64,000 bases of DNA from assembly GCA_016124335.1 (NCBI GenBank), contig WGNX01000004.1, positions 1 through 64,000 on the forward strand, read 5' to 3'. A program made the position numbers and the translations under genes. The notes beneath the pieces are model-generated. The model saw nothing but the letters and a program-made list of their open reading frames with translations, searched no databases and was not told the origin of the DNA. Within the stretch, counting starts at the first letter, position 1. Every line of letters starts with the position of its first letter. Below are positions 20,065 to 30,363 of this stretch, in pieces. The stretch is from Alphaproteobacteria bacterium (GTDB lineage Bacteria > Pseudomonadota > Alphaproteobacteria > CACIAM-22H2).

Positions 20065-20264
20065 GGGGTCCGCCAGCTTCGAGATCGTCGCGGGAATCGG
20101 TGGGCACGCCCGCCGCCGCGACGGTCCCTATCTACAATGCGAAACTGCCGCATGCATCCGGAAAAACGCGAACGGGCAAGGGTTTGGCGTCCAAAGGCTT
20201 ATTCCCGGATTGCCGACCTCCCCGGCAGTGCCTAAAACGGCGGCGCAAACGAGATTGGCGCCCG

Positions 20265-20996
20265 ATGGAAACCACCGAACCGATGCGATCGAGCCTGCCG
20301 CCAGCGACCTGGGCAGGATTCCTGCGGGGCTTCATGCAGGCACAACCGCTTTCGATCGGCGTATTCGTCTATGGGATCGCGTTCGGCCTCCTCGCACGGC
20401 AAGAGAATCTTTCGCTCCTTGAGTCCCTCGCGATGAGTTTCGTCGTCTACTCGGGCTCTGCGCAGCTTGCAGCGGTCAGTGCCATGGGTCAGGGCGGATT
20501 TGTCCATCTTGATGCGATCACATCGATCGCGGCGGCAATCATATTGCTGAACGCGCGCTACCTGCTCTACGGCGCTGCACTTTGGCCTTGGATGGGCGGC
20601 GCGCCTGCGCGCATCACGTTGCCATCGCTGTTCTATCTCGGCGACGGCAACTGGATCTTGTCGATGCGCGCACATGCGCACGGCGAGCGCGATGTTCTCT
20701 ACGTGTTGGGCTCGGGCGTCGCGGCGTTCCTGCCGTGGCTCCTTGGCACATGGGCGGGTTCGCTGGCCGGGGGGCTGCTTGCCGATCCAAAAGCGCTCGG
20801 CGTCGATTTCCTGCTCGTCGGATTTTGCGCGGCGATGGGAATCGCCATGATGAAGGCCCGCACGGACTGGACAAGTGCGGCCTGCGCGCTTGCCGCGGCA
20901 TTGGCTGTCGACCGCTTCGCGCCGGGGGGCTGGACGATCGTCGCCGCAGGACTGGTTGGCGGGATCGTCACGTTCGCGAGGTTTCGCGCATCATGA
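20265..20996 (+). CDS. azlC: AzlC family amino-acid exporter large subunit
   Basis: GFMQAQPLSIGVFVYGIAFGLLARQ...SFVVYSGSAQLAAVSAM...LNARYLLYGAALWPW; METTEPMRSS start at 20265. Confidence 0.9.
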   Translation: METTEPMRSSLPPATWAGFLRGFMQAQPLSIGVFVYGIAFGLLARQENLSLLESLAMSFVVYSGSAQLAAVSAMGQGGFVHLDAITSIAAAIILLNARYLLYGAALWPWMGGAPARITLPSLFYLGDGNWILSMRAHAHGERDVLYVLGSGVAAFLPWLLGTWAGSLAGGLLADPKALGVDFLLVGFCAAMGIAMMKARTDWTSAACALAAALAVDRFAPGGWTIVAAGLVGGIVTFARFRAS

Positions 20997-21298
20997 ATAT
21001 CCGCCCGGACCTATTGCCGCTGCTTTTTGCCGTTGCGGCCGCGTCGTTCTTCTGCCGCGTTGGCGGGTTCTGGTTCATGCGGCTGATTCGCGTGACGCCA
21101 CGCGTGGAAGCGGCCCTCAAGTCGACGCCGCTTGCGGTAATGATCGGCATCGTGGCGCCGGTCGCGATGCGCGGAAACGTGCCCGAACTTGCGGCGCTCG
21201 CGTCGATCGCGGCGATCATGCGCTGGATCCGGAACGATTTGGTCGCCGCGCTGGTTGGCGTATCGGTCGTGGCGATGTTTCGCTTTGTCGGCTTCTAG
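20993..21298 (+). CDS. azlD: AzlD family small subunit
   Basis: MNIRPDLLPLLFAVAAASFFCRVGGFWFMRLIRVTPRVEAALKSTPLAVMIGIVAP...; ATGA overlap with azlC. Confidence 0.88.
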   Translation: MNIRPDLLPLLFAVAAASFFCRVGGFWFMRLIRVTPRVEAALKSTPLAVMIGIVAPVAMRGNVPELAALASIAAIMRWIRNDLVAALVGVSVVAMFRFVGF

Positions 21299-22143
21299 AA
21301 TTCGACCGCGACCCGGGCCGAACGCAGCGCACCGGGATCGATCAGGATCCGGCCCCGTTCGAGACCAAGGGATTCGAGTTCGCCGCCGGCGGCGGCTGCC
21401 CGCCGCGGCGAAAGGGTCTGCTCGGGCGGCGAGAGCGGCGCCCCGCCGCTCGGCGTGACGCGAACGCGGCCGGCATGCTCCTGGGCGGCGACGACGGCTT
21501 CACGCAACGTGCGTCTGGATTCCGCGCTCAGGATGACCGATCCGTCGGCGAACTCGATTTCGCCGACGATCCAACCGTTCGAGGGACGTGCGCCCGTCGC
21601 TGGCATGGCCGCGGCCGGCGACGGCGCGACGGCGGGCGCGCGAACCGGCCGAGATGGCGGGCGCGTTGACGCGATCGACGGCGGCGGGACCGGCTGCGTT
21701 ACCGCCAACGAGGGCGGCGGAGCCGGAACAACCGGTGCCTGCGGCGCAATTGCCGGAACGGACCGTGACGGCGGTATCGCGGCGGCGGGTACGGCCGGCG
21801 CCGATGCCGCCGGAACTGAAGGCGCTTGAATGCCCAGCGTCGAAGCCGCAGGCGCCGGCTCGGGCGGCCTTGTCGCCGGGTCAAGGACCGGATCGATTGC
21901 GCGCAGGCGCGCATCGAAGGCCTTTGCCGCCTCGCGTTGTGCAACCAGATTCGCTTCCTCGGCATTCCGTTTTGCGGCCGGCGTGCGCACCGGAACGGCC
22001 GGAAACGCGCCAAGATTGGGATACGGCGCGGTACCCGGATCGGCCGCGTCGACGTCCGGCTTGGTACGAGAATCCGAACACGCGCCCAGCGCCAAAAACG
22101 CAAGCCCGATCAGGGCCATACGCATCTTTAGGAATTGCAACAT
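21295..22143 (-). CDS. Pro/Ala-rich lipoprotein with OmpA-like C-terminal domain
   Basis: MLQFLKMRMALIGLAFLALGACSDSRTKP lipobox (LALGAC); long A/P linker; C-terminal EIEFADGSVILSAESRRTLREAVVAAQEHAGRVRVT...RRAAAAGGELESLGLERGRI. Confidence 0.7.
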   Translation of the reverse strand: MLQFLKMRMALIGLAFLALGACSDSRTKPDVDAADPGTAPYPNLGAFPAVPVRTPAAKRNAEEANLVAQREAAKAFDARLRAIDPVLDPATRPPEPAPAASTLGIQAPSVPAASAPAVPAAAIPPSRSVPAIAPQAPVVPAPPPSLAVTQPVPPPSIASTRPPSRPVRAPAVAPSPAAAMPATGARPSNGWIVGEIEFADGSVILSAESRRTLREAVVAAQEHAGRVRVTPSGGAPLSPPEQTLSPRRAAAAGGELESLGLERGRILIDPGALRSARVAVEF

Positions 22144-22222
22144 CGAACCCGTTATAATCCGAATTCCAGAATGCGTCCAAGTTCCTGATCGGGGCGCAGA
22201 AATCGAAGGCGGGGTGGGAGAA

Positions 22223-24013
22223 ATGGCCGACAAGCCGGATCGCGACGTGAAGCTCCCGGACCCGGTCGAGATGTCGCGGATGATGACGCACATCGCCGAG
22301 CAGAGCCAACATCTCGTCAGCGAATTCCTCGCCCGCCAGTCGCCAATGCGTTTCGGCAACCCCGACCCGCTCAATCTCGGCCAGGCCTTCTTCGACATGA
22401 CCGCGCGCATGATCGCCAATCCGGCGAAGCTCATGCAGGCGCAATTCTCCCTCTGGCAGGACTATATGGCGCTGTGGCAGTCGACCACGCGCAAGATGCT
22501 CGGCGAACCCTCCGAGCCGGTCGTAAGCCCCGCGCCCGAAGACCGGCGCTTCAAGGACGCCCTGTGGGACGAGAACTACGTCTTCGATTTCATCAAGCAG
22601 TCCTATCTTCTCTCCGCGCGCTGGGTACAGGCGACCGTGCATGAGGTCGAGGGGCTCGACGAGAAGACCGCCCGAAAGGTCGATTTCTATACGCGGCAGT
22701 TCGTCGATGCGATGGCGCCTTCGAACTTCGCGATGACCAACCCGGAAGTGCTTCGCGAAACACTCGAGACGGGCGGCGAAAATCTCGTCAAAGGCCTGTC
22801 GAACCTGCTGGGAGACCTCGAGCGCGGCAAGGGACGCCTCCAGATCCGCATGACCGACATGGAGGCGTTCAAGGTCGGCGAGAATATCGCCGTGACGCCC
22901 GGCGAGGTGATCTACCAGAACGACCTGATGCAGCTTCTGCAATACAAGCCGACGACGGAAACGGTCGTGAAGGCACCGCTGCTGATAATTCCGCCCTGGA
23001 TCAACAAGTTCTACATCCTCGACCTGCGCGAGAAGAACTCGTTCATCAAGTGGGCCGTCGGTCAGGGCCACACCGTTTTCGTCGTCTCCTGGGTTAACCC
23101 GGACAGCGAACTCGCCGAGAAGACGTTCGACGATTACATGAGCGAAGGTCCGTTGGCCGCACTGGACGCGATCGAGAAGGCGACGGGAGAGAAATCCGCG
23201 AACGTGATCGGCTACTGCCTCGGCGGCACGCTGCTCGCATCGACCCTCGCCTACATGGCGGCAAAGGGCGACAAGCGCGTCCTCTCGGCCACGTTCTTCA
23301 CCACGATGGTCGACTTCGAGGAAGCGGGGGAACTTTCCGTCTTCATCGACGAAGAACAGCTCGCGGCCCTCGAAGAGCGCATGCACGAACGCGGCTACCT
23401 CGACGGCGCCGACATGGCGACGACGTTCAACATGCTGCGCGCGAACGATCTGATCTGGTCGTTCGTCGTCAACAACTACCTGATGGGCAAGGAGCCGTTC
23501 CCGTTCGATCTGCTGTACTGGAACTCGGATTCCACGCGCATGCCGGCGACGATGCATTCGTTCTATCTGCGGCAGATGTATCAGGAGAACCGCCTGTCGC
23601 GCGGCAAGATCAAGCTGCTCGGAACCAAGATCGACCTGACGAAGATCAATGTCCCGGTCTTCATCCTGTCGACGCGCGAGGACCATATCGCGCCATGGCG
23701 GTCCACCTACGTCGCGACGCAACTCTACTCCGGCCCGACGACCTTCTGCCTTGCCGCTTCCGGCCATATTGCCGGCGTCGTCAATCCGCCGGCTGCCGGG
23801 AAATATTGTCACTGGACGAACGACAAGTTGCCGAAAAAACCGGACCAGTGGCTGGAAACGGCAACCCAGCATGCCGGCTCGTGGTGGCCGCGCTGGGACG
23901 AATGGGCAAAGGGCTTTTCCGGCGAACGGATCCCCGCGCGCGAACCCGGATCGGGTTCACTCAAGATCGTCGAGGCTGCCCCCGGCAGCTTCGTGAAAGT
24001 CAAAGCGCAGTAG
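22223..24013 (+). CDS. phaC: Class I poly(3-hydroxyalkanoate) synthase PhaC
   Basis: Lipase-box-like GYCLGGT, TPLLIIPPWINKFYILDLREKNSFIKWAVGQGHTVFVVSWVNPD, C-terminal AAPGSFVKVK. Confidence 0.97.
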   Translation: MADKPDRDVKLPDPVEMSRMMTHIAEQSQHLVSEFLARQSPMRFGNPDPLNLGQAFFDMTARMIANPAKLMQAQFSLWQDYMALWQSTTRKMLGEPSEPVVSPAPEDRRFKDALWDENYVFDFIKQSYLLSARWVQATVHEVEGLDEKTARKVDFYTRQFVDAMAPSNFAMTNPEVLRETLETGGENLVKGLSNLLGDLERGKGRLQIRMTDMEAFKVGENIAVTPGEVIYQNDLMQLLQYKPTTETVVKAPLLIIPPWINKFYILDLREKNSFIKWAVGQGHTVFVVSWVNPDSELAEKTFDDYMSEGPLAALDAIEKATGEKSANVIGYCLGGTLLASTLAYMAAKGDKRVLSATFFTTMVDFEEAGELSVFIDEEQLAALEERMHERGYLDGADMATTFNMLRANDLIWSFVVNNYLMGKEPFPFDLLYWNSDSTRMPATMHSFYLRQMYQENRLSRGKIKLLGTKIDLTKINVPVFILSTREDHIAPWRSTYVATQLYSGPTTFCLAASGHIAGVVNPPAAGKYCHWTNDKLPKKPDQWLETATQHAGSWWPRWDEWAKGFSGERIPAREPGSGSLKIVEAAPGSFVKVKAQ

Positions 24014-24073
24014 CAATTACACAACCAAGCTGCTAGGCTTTTTAGCGGTGCACGTGCCAAACGCGCGTGCAGA

Positions 24074-24104
24074 TGCCCTCGCCGAACCGGCGGGGGCATT
24101 TTCG
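24074..24104 (+). terminator. Rho-independent terminator downstream of phaC
   Basis: TGCCCTCGCCG-AAC-CGGCGGGGGCA then TTTTCG; 11-bp stem. Confidence 0.8.
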
Positions 24105-24117
24105 TTCGAGGCGGCGA

Positions 24118-26052
24118 ATGGCCATTTTTTGGGCACGCATTGGCTTTCTGGCCACACTATTGACGACCTTGGCGAATGCGGGCGGCGCCCTTGCCCTCTC
24201 TCCCGACGATGCCCGTCACCTGCTTGTCCGCACCGGCTTCGGCGCATCTCCCGCCGAGATCGCCGAACTCGGGCCGTTTGACCGCGCACGGGCCGTCGAC
24301 CGCATCCTTTCAGGCATGCGCGCCGATCCGGTCACGCCGCATCCGACATTCCTCGATCGGACATGGCCGCCTTACCACGACATGCCCTCGATGACCGAGC
24401 CGCAGCGCCAGGCCTTCATACAGGCAAGGCGCGAGGACATGCAGCGGCTCAAGGCCTGGTGGTACGCCGAAATGATCGCCACGCCGTCGCCGCTGACCGA
24501 GCGCATGACGCTCTTCTGGCACAATCATTTCGTCTCGGCCTTCGAAGCGGTCGGATACAACGTCCACCGGATGTGGGAGCAGAACGAGATGTTCCGGCGC
24601 GAAGCAGGCGGGAACTTCGCGCGGCTTCTGCATGCGGTGCTCCGCGATCCGGTCATGCTCCGCTACCTCGACAATTCGACCAATCGCAAGGGGCGGCCGA
24701 ACGAGAACCTTGCGCGCGAATTGCTCGAACTGTTCACGCTCGGCGAAGGCCACTACACGGAACGGGACATCAAGGAAATCGCGCGTGCCCTGACCGGCCT
24801 TACGATCGATCGCGCCTCGGACTGGGGCTTTCGTTATCTCCCGGCAATCCATGACGACGGAGGAAAGGACTTCCTCGGCACGTCCGGGCTTGGCGTTGAC
24901 GATGTCGAACGCGCCATCCTTGCCCAACCCCGAACCGCGCAGTTCATCGTCGAGAAGCTATGGCGGGACTTCGTTTCGCCGGCACTGCCGGCACCGTCCG
25001 AGATCGAACGGATCGCAAGCGCGATGCGCTCGGCGCGTTACGAAATCAAGCCGGCGCTGCGCGCCCTTCTTCTGTCCGACACGTTCTGGAGTCCTTCGGA
25101 TCGCGGCACGATGGTGAAATCGCCGGTCGAACTTATCGTCGGCGCGCATCGCGATCTCGGCCTCCCGGTGGTCGATCTCGCGGCACTGCCTGTCCATGGA
25201 AAACGGCTGGGTCAGGACATCTTCGAACCGCCGAACGTGAAAGGCTGGCCGGGCGGTACGACGTGGATCACGCCTGCCAGTCTCGTCGCCCGGTACGACG
25301 TCCTGACCCGCCTGCTCGATTCACGTGGCCTCGTGGCGCCTGCGCCCGCCCAGGGTCAGCGCGAGATCGCGTTGCGGCTGGCGGGCGATTCCTGGCGCGG
25401 CGGCCCGCATTACATCGTCCGCATCAACGGCACGACCCTGATCGCAGACCGCGAGCTCGACTTCGGAAACGATACGGAGAAATTCGGAACGTTGCCCGAT
25501 CGCGCCGACTGGAATTGGCGCGTCCTCCGCTTTCCGGTCAGCGGCCCGGTCACGCAGGTCTCCGTCGAATTCGTGAACGATGGCGCGGCGCCGCCGGATG
25601 CAAACGGCACGCGGCGCGGCGACAGGAACCTCTATGTCGATCAGCTTGAAATCGATGGCGAGGTCTTCCGTGCATTCGACGCACGCCAGACGACCACGAA
25701 GGCCTGCGGTCGCCTGCGGCCGGGCGACCTCTATTGCAATGGAACACTCGTCTTCGATCTTGCAAAGATGCGCGCCGCCGGTATGGCAAGCGATATTTCC
25801 CCGGCGGAAAACGCCATGACGGACGGGATGATGGCGCCGGCTTCGCGGCGCATGCAGTTCAATGCGAGCGGCAACCGTATCGTCAATCTCGACGCGGATG
25901 CCTGGCTAGCGACACTGCCGGCGAGTTGGCGCAAAAGTGACGCAATGTGGCGCGCGCTTGCGCCCCTGCCGCCCGTAGGCTCCATGCGCGCCGACGATGC
26001 CGAGGCCGCGATGCGCGTCGTCGTGTTCGATCCCGTCTACCAATTGATGTGA
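24118..26052 (+). CDS. DUF1800 family protein with embedded carbohydrate-binding-module-like segment
   Basis: DARHLLVRTGFGASPAEIAEL, MTLFWHNHFVS, NRKGRPNENLARELLELFTLGEGHYTERDIKEIARALTG, PPNVKGWPGGTTWITPASLVARYD; then VEFVNDGAAPPDANGTRRGDRNLYVDQLEIDGE. Confidence 0.88.
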   Translation: MAIFWARIGFLATLLTTLANAGGALALSPDDARHLLVRTGFGASPAEIAELGPFDRARAVDRILSGMRADPVTPHPTFLDRTWPPYHDMPSMTEPQRQAFIQARREDMQRLKAWWYAEMIATPSPLTERMTLFWHNHFVSAFEAVGYNVHRMWEQNEMFRREAGGNFARLLHAVLRDPVMLRYLDNSTNRKGRPNENLARELLELFTLGEGHYTERDIKEIARALTGLTIDRASDWGFRYLPAIHDDGGKDFLGTSGLGVDDVERAILAQPRTAQFIVEKLWRDFVSPALPAPSEIERIASAMRSARYEIKPALRALLLSDTFWSPSDRGTMVKSPVELIVGAHRDLGLPVVDLAALPVHGKRLGQDIFEPPNVKGWPGGTTWITPASLVARYDVLTRLLDSRGLVAPAPAQGQREIALRLAGDSWRGGPHYIVRINGTTLIADRELDFGNDTEKFGTLPDRADWNWRVLRFPVSGPVTQVSVEFVNDGAAPPDANGTRRGDRNLYVDQLEIDGEVFRAFDARQTTTKACGRLRPGDLYCNGTLVFDLAKMRAAGMASDISPAENAMTDGMMAPASRRMQFNASGNRIVNLDADAWLATLPASWRKSDAMWRALAPLPPVGSMRADDAEAAMRVVVFDPVYQLM

Positions 26053-26054
26053 GG

Positions 26055-27347
26055 ATGGCCATGCGGCGCAGGCAGTTCGTCACGGCAGCTTCGACTTTCG
26101 CACTCGGCGGGCTTGCTGCGGCCTGTTCGCCACAGGCAGCAATCGATACGACAGCGACCCGGGCGACGTCTCCATCGCGCCCGGCCGTCGCCCGGCGAAA
26201 CGCGAAAATCGGCCCGGTCGCGCAGCGCATTCTGGTTCTCGTCGAACTGCAGGGCGGCAATGACGGGTTGAACATGGTCATCCCGCATGCCGACCCGCTC
26301 TACCGCCGGCTGCGTCCCGGGCTTGCCATCGCCGCGAACGAGATCGTCACGCTGGATGCGGCACTCGGTCTCCATCCGTCTCTCGAACCGCTTGCGGTCG
26401 CCTACGAGGCAGGCGAGATGAAGGTCGTCAATTCGGTCGGCTATCCGAAGCCCAACCGTTCGCACTTCCGTTCGATCGAAATCTGGGACCAGGCGACGGC
26501 GAGCGACCAATATGCGAACGAAGGGTGGGTCACCCACGCGCTCGACGAGCACCCGGTCTTCGCGCAACGAAAAGCCGACGCCGACGCGATCGTCGTGGGC
26601 ATCGGCAATATCGGTCCGCTGTCGGGCCCGGGTACGCGGCTCGTCAACATGCGCGAGCCGCGCCAGTTTCTCGCGCAGAGCCAGACGATGGCCGCATTGT
26701 CCGGCCGGTCGGATGCCTCGCTTGCCCTCCGTCACATCGTGCGTACGCAGAACGAGGCCACCGCTGCCGCGGGATCCGTTCGCACGAAATTCACCGGCCG
26801 CGACAGGTTCGGTCGCGGCTTTGGAGGCGACCCGTTCTCGCGAAGCCTGTCGATCGCCGCCAATCTGATCGCCGACGGCGTCGACATACCGGTCTGGAAG
26901 GTCACGCTCGGCAGCTTCGACACGCATGCCGACCAGCGCGGACGGCACGCCCGTCTCCTTACGAATCTCGGCAACGGTCTGGCGGCATTTCGAGCCGCCA
27001 TGGTTCAGCTGGGGCGATGGGACGACACGCTTGTCGTCACCTATTCCGAATTTGGCCGACGGGTTGCCGAAAACCTTTCCCGCGGAACGGATCATGGAAC
27101 CGCTGCACCGCTTCTCATGCTGGGCGGCGCGATCGATGGCGGCATAATCGGCCCGCCGCCAGATCTTGAGGACCTCGACGCAGGCGACCTGAAAGCGCGC
27201 ATCGACTTCCGGCAGGTCTATTCCGGGATCATGGCGGATTGGTGGAGCAGACCGGATAACTTCCTTGCAAAGCAGGGTTTTTCGGCCATCCCCGTCCTGC
27301 GCCAGAGGGTTGCCGCCACTGGTGCAGCGCAACAAAACGCATTATAG
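26055..27347 (+). CDS. DUF1501 family secreted (Tat/lipoprotein-like) protein
   Basis: MAMRRRQFVTAASTFALGGLAAACS; LVELQGGNDGLNMVIP; DTLVVTYSEFGRRVAEN...TDHGTAAPLLMLGG. Confidence 0.9.
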   Translation: MAMRRRQFVTAASTFALGGLAAACSPQAAIDTTATRATSPSRPAVARRNAKIGPVAQRILVLVELQGGNDGLNMVIPHADPLYRRLRPGLAIAANEIVTLDAALGLHPSLEPLAVAYEAGEMKVVNSVGYPKPNRSHFRSIEIWDQATASDQYANEGWVTHALDEHPVFAQRKADADAIVVGIGNIGPLSGPGTRLVNMREPRQFLAQSQTMAALSGRSDASLALRHIVRTQNEATAAAGSVRTKFTGRDRFGRGFGGDPFSRSLSIAANLIADGVDIPVWKVTLGSFDTHADQRGRHARLLTNLGNGLAAFRAAMVQLGRWDDTLVVTYSEFGRRVAENLSRGTDHGTAAPLLMLGGAIDGGIIGPPPDLEDLDAGDLKARIDFRQVYSGIMADWWSRPDNFLAKQGFSAIPVLRQRVAATGAAQQNAL

Positions 27348-27385
27348 TCCCGGTCCCTTAATCCTGCGGGAAGGAGTCCAGGACT

Positions 27386-28414
27386 ATGAACGACGTTCGC
27401 GGCCGTACGGTCGCCGTCGTCGGCGCAACAGGCGCCGTCGGCATCGAGATGGTGAATGTGCTTCACGACCGGCGCTTTCCGGTCGCGGAGCTGAAGCTGT
27501 TTGCTTCCGCCCGCTCGGCGTCGAAAAAAGTCCAGACGCCGTTCGGCGAGAAGACGATCGAGGAATTCCGCCCCGAGGCGCTCAAGGGCATCGATTTCGT
27601 GCTCATGGCCGTGTCGGGCGACTTCGCGAAGGCGCATGCGCCCGCGCTCGCCAAGCAGGGTTCGATCGTGATCGACAATTCGTCGGCCTTCCGCTACGAG
27701 CCGGAAATCCCGCTTGTCGTGCCGGAAATCAACGCCTCGGCGGCCATCGGGCACAACCTGATCGCCAATCCGAACTGCACGACGGCCATCCTCGTGATGC
27801 CGCTGTGGCCGCTCCATCAGGCGTTCGGTCTGAAGCGCGTCATCGTGTCGTCCTATCAGGCGGCATCCGGAGCCGGTGCCGAAGGCATGGCCGAACTGGA
27901 GGACGAGACGCGCAAGTGGGCCGGCGGCGGCAAGATCGGCAACAAGGTGTTCGCCCATCCGCTCGCCTTCAACGTGATCCCGCATATCGACGTGTTCCAG
28001 CCCAACGGCTACACGAAGGAAGAGATGAAGGTCACGTGGGAAAGCCGCAAGATCATGGGCCTTCCCGACCTGAAAGCGAGCTGCACCGCCGTGCGCGTCC
28101 CCACGCTGCGCGCGCACGCCGAAGCGGTCACGATCGAAACGGAAAAGCCCGTCACGCCGGAGGCCGCACGCGAGATCCTGCGCGCCGCGCCGGGCGTCAA
28201 GGTCGTCGACGATCCGGCGAGCAAGACCTATCCGATGCCAGTTTCTGCTTCGGGAAAATATGACGTCGAAGTCGGCCGCATCCGCGAAAGCCTCGTGTTC
28301 GGGCCCAACGGGCTCGACTTCTTCTGCTGCGGCGACCAGCTGCTCAAGGGCGCTGCCCTGAACGCCGTGCAGATCGCCGAATGCCTGCTGCCGGGCCTGC
28401 GCAAGGCCGCATGA
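27386..28414 (+). CDS. asd: Aspartate-semialdehyde dehydrogenase
   Basis: [52 protein letters not shown]. Confidence 0.97.
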   Translation: MNDVRGRTVAVVGATGAVGIEMVNVLHDRRFPVAELKLFASARSASKKVQTPFGEKTIEEFRPEALKGIDFVLMAVSGDFAKAHAPALAKQGSIVIDNSSAFRYEPEIPLVVPEINASAAIGHNLIANPNCTTAILVMPLWPLHQAFGLKRVIVSSYQAASGAGAEGMAELEDETRKWAGGGKIGNKVFAHPLAFNVIPHIDVFQPNGYTKEEMKVTWESRKIMGLPDLKASCTAVRVPTLRAHAEAVTIETEKPVTPEAAREILRAAPGVKVVDDPASKTYPMPVSASGKYDVEVGRIRESLVFGPNGLDFFCCGDQLLKGAALNAVQIAECLLPGLRKAA

Positions 28415-28899
28415 AACGCATCTGCGCTCTCGCCCTTCTGGCATTTCTCGGTGCCGGTTCGGCGGGAGCCCAGGTCGCACCGCTCGTCGTCGGCGAGCTT
28501 TCGGAAACCCTTTCCCGGATAAAGGCAGACGTTTCCACTGCCATGATCGCGCGCCGTTTCGGCGAGGCGTATGTGCGGGACTGGTGGGCCGCGAACGATG
28601 CGGTACTGGCCGATGCCGTTCGCCACGCAAGCTATCTTGGCGTCGAAGGACCGGCCTGTGCCGCGCTGCGCGAGCGCGAAGGCGACAAGTCGTCGGCCTG
28701 GATCACCTGCACGCTTGGCCTTGAAGACTCGGCCAAGCTTCTGTCCGCTGATCTGTCGCAGTTGGCCGCCGTCCTTCCCGATTGGGAGCGGATGGCCCGC
28801 CAGATCGATTCCGCGAACGCGACGATAACGCCGCTTGTCGACAAGGCGATCGCCATGATCGACGAGACGAACCTTCGGCTGAAAGAAAAGCGCTACTGA
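28411..28899 (+). CDS. Secreted hypothetical protein
   Basis: ATGA overlap with asd; [21 protein letters not shown] signal peptide; no family recognised. Confidence 0.6.
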   Translation: MKRICALALLAFLGAGSAGAQVAPLVVGELSETLSRIKADVSTAMIARRFGEAYVRDWWAANDAVLADAVRHASYLGVEGPACAALREREGDKSSAWITCTLGLEDSAKLLSADLSQLAAVLPDWERMARQIDSANATITPLVDKAIAMIDETNLRLKEKRY

Positions 28900-29405
28900 C
28901 CGCGATATTCGTCGGCGAGGTCGGCGTAGCGGCGCGCGGCGTCGGCAAAGCCCGCGAATTCTTCGGCCGTCACCGGGCGCATGAGCTTGGCGGGGCTTCC
29001 CGCCCACATCTCGCCCTTGCGGACATGCTTGCCCGGCGTGACGAGCGCGCCCGCCGCAACCACAGCACCGCTTTCGACGATCGCACCGTCCATCACGCAT
29101 GACTTCATGCCGATGAACGCGCCGTCCTCGATGATGCAGCCATGCAGAAGCGCCATGTGGCCGACGGTCACGCGCGATCCGATATACGTGCCGAACTTGC
29201 CCTTCGAACAATGGATGACCGAGCCATCCTGGATGTTCGTCTCCGCGCCGATGCGGATTTCGTGCACGTCGCCGCGCACGGTCACGCCGTACCAGATGCC
29301 GCAGCGCGGCCCGATCTCGACATTGCCGATGACGGCCGCATTGTCGGCCACGAACGCCGAAGGGTCGATCTTCGGCGTCCATTCACGATAGGGACGGACG
29401 ATCAT
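28893..29405 (-). CDS. Gamma carbonic anhydrase family protein (left-handed beta-helix)
   Basis: DPSAFVADNAAVIGNVEIGPRCGIWYGVTVRGDVHEIRIGAETNIQDGSVIHC...VGHMALLHGCIIEDGAFIGM. Confidence 0.93.
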   Translation of the reverse strand: MIVRPYREWTPKIDPSAFVADNAAVIGNVEIGPRCGIWYGVTVRGDVHEIRIGAETNIQDGSVIHCSKGKFGTYIGSRVTVGHMALLHGCIIEDGAFIGMKSCVMDGAIVESGAVVAAGALVTPGKHVRKGEMWAGSPAKLMRPVTAEEFAGFADAARRYADLADEYRGQ

Positions 29406-30334
29406 TCGAGACCGAGCATCAATCCGATGTTCTGGACTGCCGCGCCCGAAGCCCCCTTGCCGAGATTGTCGAGGCGGGCGACGAGGACGGCCTGGCGATA
29501 TTTCTCGTTGGCGAACACGCGGATCTCGAGCCTGTCGGTGCCGTTGAGCGCCTGCGGCTCAAGCTTGCCCGAGGCTTCCGCCGGGACGACGGAAACGAGC
29601 CGGCTGCCGGCATATCGCTTCTCGAGGACGGCCTGCACGTCCGCGGTGGACGGCTTGGCCGGCAGGGCGTCGAGATGGAGCGGCACGCTCACCAGCATGC
29701 CCTGCCGGAAATCGCCGACCGACGGCACGAAAATCGGCCGACGCGAGAGGTTCGAATATTTCTGGAGTTCCGGCAGATGCTTGTGCTCAAGCCCCAGCCC
29801 GTAAAGTTCGAAATCCGGCGCCGTGCGCGCTTCGTAGGCCGCGATCATCGACTTGCCGCCGCCGGAATAGCCGCTGACGGCATTGACGGTAACCGGCCAG
29901 TCCGCCGGCAGAAGACCGGCATCGACCAGCGGGCGAATGAGCGCAATACCGCCGGTCGGATAGCAGCCGGGATTTGCAACGCGGGTGGCCTTGCGGACCG
30001 CATCCGCCTGTCCTGGCGTCATCTCGGGGAAGCCGTACGTCCAGCCAGAGGCCACCCGATGTGCGGTGCTGGCATCGACGATCTTCGGCGACCGGTCGCC
30101 AAGCGAATCAGCAAGCGCCACGGATTCCTTCGCAGCGTCGTCGGGCAGACACAGCACGACCAGATCGACCGAGGACATGATCTCGCGCCGCGCTTCCGGG
30201 TCCTTGCGGCGTTCCGGCGCGATCGACCGGACATTGACTCCCGAAACGGCAGCAAGACGCTGCGCGATGCCGAGCCCGGTGGTTCCGGCCTCGCCATCGA
30301 TGAAAACACTCCGGGTCAATGTTGCACTGTCCAT
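29402..30334 (-). CDS. argC: N-acetyl-gamma-glutamyl-phosphate reductase (short, type 2)
   Basis: VFIDGEAGTTGLGIAQRL, ANPGCYPTGGIALIRPLVDAGLL, NAVSGYSGGGKSMI, LGLEHKHLPELQKYS. Confidence 0.93.
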   Translation of the reverse strand: MDSATLTRSVFIDGEAGTTGLGIAQRLAAVSGVNVRSIAPERRKDPEARREIMSSVDLVVLCLPDDAAKESVALADSLGDRSPKIVDASTAHRVASGWTYGFPEMTPGQADAVRKATRVANPGCYPTGGIALIRPLVDAGLLPADWPVTVNAVSGYSGGGKSMIAAYEARTAPDFELYGLGLEHKHLPELQKYSNLSRRPIFVPSVGDFRQGMLVSVPLHLDALPAKPSTADVQAVLEKRYAGSRLVSVVPAEASGKLEPQALNGTDRLEIRVFANEKYRQAVLVARLDNLGKGASGAAVQNIGLMLGLE

Positions 30335-30363
30335 TTTCCTGCTCCTCGGGCTCTGATATTAGC

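Noticed and set aside
22153-22158. TATAAT -10 element upstream of phaC
   Set aside because: Perfect hexamer but no convincing -35 at 16-18 bp; left uncalled.
21881-23872. 663-aa ORF antisense to phaC
   Set aside because: Low-complexity R/H/E-rich reverse-frame ORF; phaC on the other strand is unambiguous.
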